Assembly (NCBI RefSeq): GCF_020165985.1 | Contig: NZ_JAIUKZ010000001.1 | Location: 62,001-126,000, forward strand | Direction: 5' to 3' | Origin: Bacillus sp. RAR_GA_16 | Lineage (GTDB): Bacteria; Bacillota; Bacilli; Bacillales; Guptibacillaceae | DNA length: 64,000 nt | Part shown: one piece after another, positions 59,604-64,000 of the stretch | How positions within the stretch are numbered: position 1 is the stretch's first letter | Layout: each line of letters starts with the position of its first letter | Program-made: the position numbers and the translations under genes | Notes under the pieces: model-generated | Seen by the model: only the letters and a program-made list of their open reading frames with translations | Told to the model about the DNA's origin: nothing | Databases searched by the model: none

Positions 59604-60233
59604 TTATTTTGTTCCGTATAAACGGTCTCCGGCATCGCCAAGACCTGGGACAATGTATCCTTTTTCGTTTAGCTTCTCATCAAGACCGGCGATGTAAATG
59701 TCTACATCAGGGTGCGCTTCATTCAGAAGTTCTACACCTTCAGGGGCTGCGATCAGACACATCATTTTAATATTTTTTGCTCCACGTTTCTTAAGGGAGT
59801 TGATCGCTTCAACTGCAGAACCACCTGTTGCAAGCATCGGATCAATCACGATGAATTCACGTTCTTCAATGTCAGCAGGAAGCTTCACATAGTATTCTAC
59901 CGGTTGAAGCGTTTCAGGATCACGGTAAAGACCAACGTGACCTACTTTTGCGGCAGGAATCAACTTAAGGATTCCGTCTGTCATACCAAGCCCAGCTCTC
60001 AGAATGGGAACTAGTCCAAGCTTTTTACCTGAAAGAACTTTTGATTTCGCTTCCGTTACAGGAGTTTTCACCATCACTTCTTCCGTTGGAAGCTCTCTTG
60101 TAATTTCATAAGCCATCAACGCTGCTACTTCATCCACAAGTTCACGGAACTCCTTCGTTCCTGTTTTCTCATCGCGAATGTATGTAAGCTTATGCTGAAT
60201 CAACGGATGATCGAACACGTATACTTTACCCAT
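59604..60233 (-). CDS. upp: Uracil phosphoribosyltransferase
   Basis: A 209-residue pyrimidine salvage enzyme making UMP from uracil and PRPP. The ATG at 60233 ([20 protein letters not shown]) matches the usual start and length; GGGGAG lies 8 bases upstream. The PRPP loop is [12 protein letters not shown] (~128-139); the uracil-binding [18 protein letters not shown] terminus is intact. Confidence 0.97.
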   Translation of the reverse strand: MGKVYVFDHPLIQHKLTYIRDEKTGTKEFRELVDEVAALMAYEITRELPTEEVMVKTPVTEAKSKVLSGKKLGLVPILRAGLGMTDGILKLIPAAKVGHVGLYRDPETLQPVEYYVKLPADIEEREFIVIDPMLATGGSAVEAINSLKKRGAKNIKMMCLIAAPEGVELLNEAHPDVDIYIAGLDEKLNEKGYIVPGLGDAGDRLYGTK

Positions 60234-60380
60234 CGTATGCACTCCCCTTTTCGTTTTGGTTTCGTTCCTAAATCTTCTTCGCAATTTTACAGAAAAACGT
60301 GGATTGATTCAAGGCTTTCAGAGATGATGAAATATTCACGCTCTTCCCATTAAATAACGAACGCCCTTCCTTTTAGAAAA

Positions 60381-60408
60381 ACGCCGGGATGTGATGATCT
60401 CCCGGCGT
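60381..60408 (-). terminator. Rho-independent terminator of glyA
   Basis: ACGCCGGGA pairs with TCCCGGCGT around 10 bases, then TTTTTCT on the minus strand. Confidence 0.8.
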
Positions 60409-60418
60409 CAGTGTCTAT

Positions 60419-61666
60419 TTAATAAGAAAGGTTTTCATACATCGGGAATTTGTCAGTAAGCTCTTGCACACGCTTCGCTGCTTTTTGAAGAGCGTCCGCA
60501 TTTTCATGCTGCTTCAACACATCACCAATGATACTTGCGATCTCTTCCATCTCTGTTTCTCCAAATCCGCGTGACGTAACGGCTGCTGTACCAATACGAA
60601 GGCCGCTCGTGACGAATGGACTTTGGGGATCGAATGGAATCGTATTTTTGTTCGTTGTAATGCCAATATCATCAAGTGCTTTTTCAGCCACTTTCCCTGT
60701 TAAATCAAGGCTTTGTAAATCGAGGAGGACAAGGTGATTATCCGTTCCGTTTGACACAAGATCAATGCCTTCCTTTTCAAGCGCTGAAGCAAGTTTTCTA
60801 GCGTTCGCTACAACCTTTTCAGAATAAGCTTTAAAATCATCAGAAAGAGCTTCACCGAAAGCCACCGCTTTTGCAGCAATCACGTGCATCAGTGGTCCTC
60901 CTTGAATACCAGGGAAAATCGACTTATCAATTTTCTTCGCAAATTCTTCTTTACAAAGAATCATGCCGCCACGCGGTCCACGAAGTGTTTTATGAGTAGT
61001 CGTCGTTACGAAATGGGCGTGTGGCACTGGGTTTGGATGATGTCCTGTTGCAACAAGACCTGCAATATGGGCCATATCAACCATCAAGTAAGCATCTACT
61101 TCATCCGCAATTTCACGGAATCGTTTAAAATCAATTTCGCGCGGATAAGCACTTGCCCCCGCAACAATTAGTTTTGGACGATGGGTTTTTGCTTTTTCAA
61201 GAACATCCTCGTAGTCAATACGGTGGGAGTCTTTATCGACGCCATACTCAACGAAGTTATACTGGACGCCACTGAAGTTGACAGGGCTTCCGTGCGTCAA
61301 ATGACCACCATGGGAAAGGTTCATTCCAAGAACCGTATCACCCTGCTCAAGAATCGTGAAATAAACAGCCATGTTGGCTTGTGCGCCTGAGTGAGGCTGT
61401 ACGTTCACGTGCTCTGCTCCAAATAACTGCTTCGCACGGTCTCTTGCAATATTTTCAGCGACATCGACATATTCACAGCCACCGTAATAACGTCGGCCTG
61501 GATAGCCCTCCGCATACTTGTTTGTTAAAACTGATCCTTGTGCTTCCATTACGGCTTCTGATACAAAGTTCTCTGATGCGATAAGTTCAATCTTGCTGCG
61601 CTGTCTGCCAAGCTCATCTTTCATTGCCTGTAAAAGTTCTTGATCCTGCTTTGCTAGGTTTTGCAT
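60419..61666 (-). CDS. glyA: Serine hydroxymethyltransferase
   Basis: A 415-residue PLP enzyme converting serine and tetrahydrofolate to glycine and methylene-THF. The ATG at 61666 ([12 protein letters not shown]) has AAGGGGATA upstream; the earlier in-frame start lacks a site. The PLP lysine is in [15 protein letters not shown] (~226). [20 protein letters not shown] is typical. A PurBox-like pair lies upstream. Confidence 0.96.
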   Translation of the reverse strand: MQNLAKQDQELLQAMKDELGRQRSKIELIASENFVSEAVMEAQGSVLTNKYAEGYPGRRYYGGCEYVDVAENIARDRAKQLFGAEHVNVQPHSGAQANMAVYFTILEQGDTVLGMNLSHGGHLTHGSPVNFSGVQYNFVEYGVDKDSHRIDYEDVLEKAKTHRPKLIVAGASAYPREIDFKRFREIADEVDAYLMVDMAHIAGLVATGHHPNPVPHAHFVTTTTHKTLRGPRGGMILCKEEFAKKIDKSIFPGIQGGPLMHVIAAKAVAFGEALSDDFKAYSEKVVANARKLASALEKEGIDLVSNGTDNHLVLLDLQSLDLTGKVAEKALDDIGITTNKNTIPFDPQSPFVTSGLRIGTAAVTSRGFGETEMEEIASIIGDVLKQHENADALQKAAKRVQELTDKFPMYENLSY

Positions 61667-61771
61667 TGATATCCCCTTTCCATCCCACACAAATTACCAT
61701 TCGTAAACACGAACAGTTCGTATTTCATCTCGATTGCATTGTACCACAGAAGTTCGTATCCGTATATTAGA

Positions 61772-61798
61772 TAAACGAACTAAATTAATGTTCGGTTT
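61772..61798. promoter_or_regulatory. PurBox-like inverted pair before glyA
   Basis: AAACGAACT and AATGTTCGGTTT form inverted CGAAC/GTTCG boxes. Further copies are at 61710-61720 and 61752-61756. glyA is a PurR target in B. subtilis, so repression by PurR is plausible. Confidence 0.5.
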
Positions 61799-61803
61799 TT
61801 AGT

Positions 61804-62376
61804 CTAAAAGCAGTGCTCGTTCTTCCCTGGATAGGAAGCCCGTTCTCCACCAATTAACTTTGGTCTTGAGCGTGCCATTGTGAGGTGAGCCTCGCCGATC
61901 GACGTATGTCTTCCTCTCACAGGTACTGCGACATGGCGTATGTGCATACCAATAAACGTATCACCAATATCAATCCCAGCATCTGCAGAAATAAACTCCA
62001 CAAGTACAGGGTCACTCATATTTGCATAAGCATGAGTTGCCATTGAACCGCCTGCTCTTGTGGTTGGAATCGCAGCTACAATATCGTAGCCTCTTGCTTC
62101 AGCGGTTTCACGCTCTACAACAAGAGCTCGATTCAAATGCTCACAGCATTGAAAAGCAAGCTGAACACCCGTTTCTTGTTGGAAGGCTTTCACACTTTCA
62201 AAAATCGCCTCTGCCGCTGAAATCGTACCGGCCGTTCCAATTCGCTGACCGATGACTTCGCTTGAGCTCATTCCAACCACAAGCAGGTGACGGCGGGAAA
62301 GACGCGCATCCAGTTGAAGATCCTGAAGTGCTTCTAACGTATGATGTGTGATTTGACGCGCTGTTTGTTCATTCAC
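61804..62376 (-). CDS. ywlG: TIGR01440/UPF0340 family protein (YwlG)
   Basis: A 190-residue protein. The GTG at 62376 (MNEQTARQIT) has AAGGAGG 9 bases upstream; the longer ORF reads through rpiB sequence in another frame. Conserved GMSSSEVIGQRIGTAGT, CCEHLNRALVVE and DIGDTFIGMHIRHVAVPVR blocks define the family. The biochemical role is unknown. It lies between rpiB and glyA, as in B. subtilis. Confidence 0.88.
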   Translation of the reverse strand: MNEQTARQITHHTLEALQDLQLDARLSRRHLLVVGMSSSEVIGQRIGTAGTISAAEAIFESVKAFQQETGVQLAFQCCEHLNRALVVERETAEARGYDIVAAIPTTRAGGSMATHAYANMSDPVLVEFISADAGIDIGDTFIGMHIRHVAVPVRGRHTSIGEAHLTMARSRPKLIGGERASYPGKNEHCF

Positions 62377-62389
62377 AGATAACGCCTCC

Positions 62390-62833
62390 TTATGCCTTTG
62401 CCTCATATTCCGTAATTTTACCGACTCGCTTCGCGTGACGTCCTGCTTCATATTCTGTCTCAAGCCAGACTTTCGCAATCTCCGTTGCAAGACCCGGTCC
62501 AATGATCCGCTCTCCCATTGCTAAAACATTTGAATCATTGTGCTGTCTCGTTGCTTTTGCACTAAACAGGTCATGAACCAGCGCACAGCGAATGCCGCTT
62601 ACCTTATTTGCTGCAATGGACATTCCAATTCCTGTACCACAAATCAAAATGCCGCGATCCGCTTCGCCAGCTGCTACTTTTTCAGCTACAGGTATCGCAT
62701 AATCAGGGTAATCAACTGAATCATGGCAATCACAACCTAAATCAATCGGCTCCATCCCTAACTCTTTAATGACATGAAGAATGTCTTCCTTAATCTTTAC
62801 ACCCGCATGATCAGCACCTACGGCTACTTTCAT
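62390..62833 (-). CDS. rpiB: Ribose-5-phosphate isomerase B
   Basis: A 147-residue enzyme interconverting ribose-5-P and ribulose-5-P. The ATG at 62833 has GGAGGG 6 bases upstream. Signatures: GADHAGVKIKED, catalytic Cys in GILICGTGIGMSIAANK and HNDSNVLAMGERIIG. It lies 2 bases after ywlE. Confidence 0.95.
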   Translation of the reverse strand: MKVAVGADHAGVKIKEDILHVIKELGMEPIDLGCDCHDSVDYPDYAIPVAEKVAAGEADRGILICGTGIGMSIAANKVSGIRCALVHDLFSAKATRQHNDSNVLAMGERIIGPGLATEIAKVWLETEYEAGRHAKRVGKITEYEAKA

Positions 62834-62835
62834 CA

Positions 62836-63462
62836 CTATCCCTCCAACTCTTCTTCATTGAGACGCTCAATCATTCGCTCAATCGCTTCTTCAATTTCAC
62901 GGTACGTTAATCGATATTGTTCAATGGTACCGCCAAACGGATCCGATATATCCATTGAAGGTAACGCTTGTTCAAGCGCTTGCAAGTCATTTAACTCTTT
63001 TCTCATTTCTGCTTCGAACTGCTGACGCTTTTCCGCTTGTTTTTCTGTATCCAGCTTTGTGATGTCATGAAGAAAAGCCGCTCTCTTCATTTCAATTTCT
63101 GCCGCCTTCTCCTGATAAGCATCATATTTCTTTTCATTTTCAGTTGCGGCATATTCCTTCAAGGTATACACCTTATGAGCAAGTTCTGGAAAATCCCGTA
63201 ACACGAGCGCTTTGTGGCTACTCGTCATTGTTAAAAGCAGATCGCCCCATTCGGCGAGCTCTCGGTCCAGCATTTTTGCCGTATGCGTAAAAGGGACGTT
63301 TTTCTCTTCTAAAAGAATTTCAACCTGACGACTTGCCGGTGCGCCATTTGCTGCAAAAACGCCTGCTGACTTCGCTTCGATTTTGTCGTTTTTATTTTTT
63401 AAAATCACTTCCGCCATTGGACTGCGGCATGTGTTACCTGTACACACAAATACAACTCTCAC
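62836..63462 (-). CDS. ywlE: YwlE-type protein-arginine phosphatase with an inserted helical segment
   Basis: A 208-residue low-molecular-weight phosphatase. The GTG at 63462 (MRVVFVCTGNTCRS) matches family starts. P-loop Cys7-Arg13 and Thr11 follow the YwlE pattern; Thr at this position favours phosphoarginine over phosphotyrosine. The acid is Asp174 in DISDPFGG. Typical YwlE is ~150 residues; here ~60 extra charged residues (~106-168, ...KKYDAYQEKAAEIEMKR...) sit between LKEYA and DISDPFGG and look like a helical hairpin. YwlE reverses McsB arginine tagging in the stress response. ywlE, rpiB and ywlG are tightly spaced and probably one operon. Confidence 0.9.
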   Translation of the reverse strand: MRVVFVCTGNTCRSPMAEVILKNKNDKIEAKSAGVFAANGAPASRQVEILLEEKNVPFTHTAKMLDRELAEWGDLLLTMTSSHKALVLRDFPELAHKVYTLKEYAATENEKKYDAYQEKAAEIEMKRAAFLHDITKLDTEKQAEKRQQFEAEMRKELNDLQALEQALPSMDISDPFGGTIEQYRLTYREIEEAIERMIERLNEEELEG

Positions 63463-63610
63463 CTTGTCCACTTCCCTTCTCTTCTTATTATGAAAGATGG
63501 AACGGGATAAATCCACCCCTCCCACGTGGAGAAAAAGACTGGAAGTTCTGAAACCTTTTTGTCATCTGAACGTAATACTTGTTAGAAGCCAATCAAGGGG
63601 GGAAAGTCGC

Positions 63611-64000
63611 ATGTCACAAAGAAAAATTGTACTTTTAGCAGGATCCATCGTTCTATTTCTTATCCTTGGTGTCATCCTCGTTACAAGTTGGTATACCGTG
63701 GATGAATCCGAGCAGGCTGTGATTATGACATTCGGTAAAGTGGATGAAGAAATTAGCGATGCCGGTCTTCACTTTAAATTACCATGGCCCATTCAACAGG
63801 TCGACGTTTTACCAAGAGAAACATTCAGTTTAACGTTCGGCTACGATGAAGAAGAGGGGAAGATCGTGGATTACCCAGAAGAAACAAAAATGGTTACTGG
63901 TGACGAAAATATTGTTCTCGCTGACCTCGTTGTCCAGTGGCGCATTACAAATCCAAAACAATACTTATATTACTCAGATGAACCAAAAGAAATCCTGTAT
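63611..64000 (+). CDS. hflK: HflK-like SPFH membrane protein, 3' end outside window
   Basis: The first 130 codons are present. ATG at 63611 with AAGGGGGGAAAG upstream. An N-terminal transmembrane helix (~6-27) is followed by an SPFH domain (YTVDESEQAVIMTFGKVDEEISDAGLHFKLPWPIQQVDVL), typical of HflK, which with HflC surrounds and moderates FtsH protease. A hflC-like gene may follow beyond the edge. It is the only plus-strand gene at this end. Confidence 0.85.
   Translation, partial: MSQRKIVLLAGSIVLFLILGVILVTSWYTVDESEQAVIMTFGKVDEEISDAGLHFKLPWPIQQVDVLPRETFSLTFGYDEEEGKIVDYPEETKMVTGDENIVLADLVVQWRITNPKQYLYYSDEPKEILY

Overview
The window comes from a low-to-mid GC, endospore-forming Bacillaceae chromosome. 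Evidence: spoIIID, spoIIQ and spoIID genes, mbl, SinR/SinI regulators, strong AGGAGG ribosome sites and many GTG/TTG starts. From 28.6 kb to the right edge the gene order follows the Bacillus subtilis segment fabZ..mbl-spoIIID..spoIIQ-spoIID-murA-ywmB-ywzB..atp operon-upp-glyA-ywlG-rpiB-ywlE. A proton-pumping nuo operon sits between atp and ywzB. This fits an alkaliphile or marine relative of Bacillus (Pseudalkalibacillus/Alkalihalobacillus-like); that placement is inference. No rRNA, tRNA, CRISPR array or prophage was seen.

1-24.1 kb (all minus strand) is an accessory cell-surface region. It holds a phosphodiester glycosidase (cut by the left edge), a six-repeat PG-binding NlpC/P60 endopeptidase, and five large secreted hydrolases that each end in three cell-wall-binding type 2 (CWB2) repeats: an M6 metalloprotease, an SGNH hydrolase, a 5'-nucleotidase, an endonuclease/exonuclease/phosphatase and an 1,800-residue amylopullulanase. 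The amylopullulanase has two cre-like sites upstream and a one-base frameshift that separates its signal peptide from the enzyme. A DprA-like gene, a REP-associated tyrosine transposase (RAYT) and four GGGGTCAGG palindromes are interspersed.

24.3-28.4 kb holds a VOC protein, an SDR oxidoreductase, two small lipoproteins and a sin-like regulatory cluster. The cluster has a probable cyclic-di-GMP-I riboswitch ahead of a 39-residue SinI-like antirepressor, two SinR-like repressors, a second SinI-like gene on the opposite strand, and inverted GTTCT/AGAAC operator-like sites in front of both sinR genes and the second sinI gene. The two short sinI genes can easily be missed.

28.6-39.7 kb is the sporulation and cell-wall core (fabZ, epuA, mbl, spoIIID, spoIIQ, spoIID, murA, ywmB). 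It is interrupted by a DUF4212/SSS symporter operon and by an AT-rich TagE-like glycosyltransferase on the opposite strand. ywmB is split by a +1 frameshift in a G4 run.

39.8-59.3 kb is energy metabolism: an 11-subunit complex I operon (nuoABCDHIJKLMN, no EFG) whose NuoC has a long Lys/Ala repeat extension, two small plus-strand genes (DUF1722, DUF1697), and the complete F1Fo-ATP synthase operon. Three copies of a ~120-bp structured repeat occur, two in tandem before ywzB and one between atpD and atpC; paired-base changes between copies preserve two helices. 59.6-64 kb holds upp, glyA (with a PurBox-like pair), ywlG, rpiB, a YwlE-type arginine phosphatase with a ~60-residue insertion, and the start of hflK on the plus strand.
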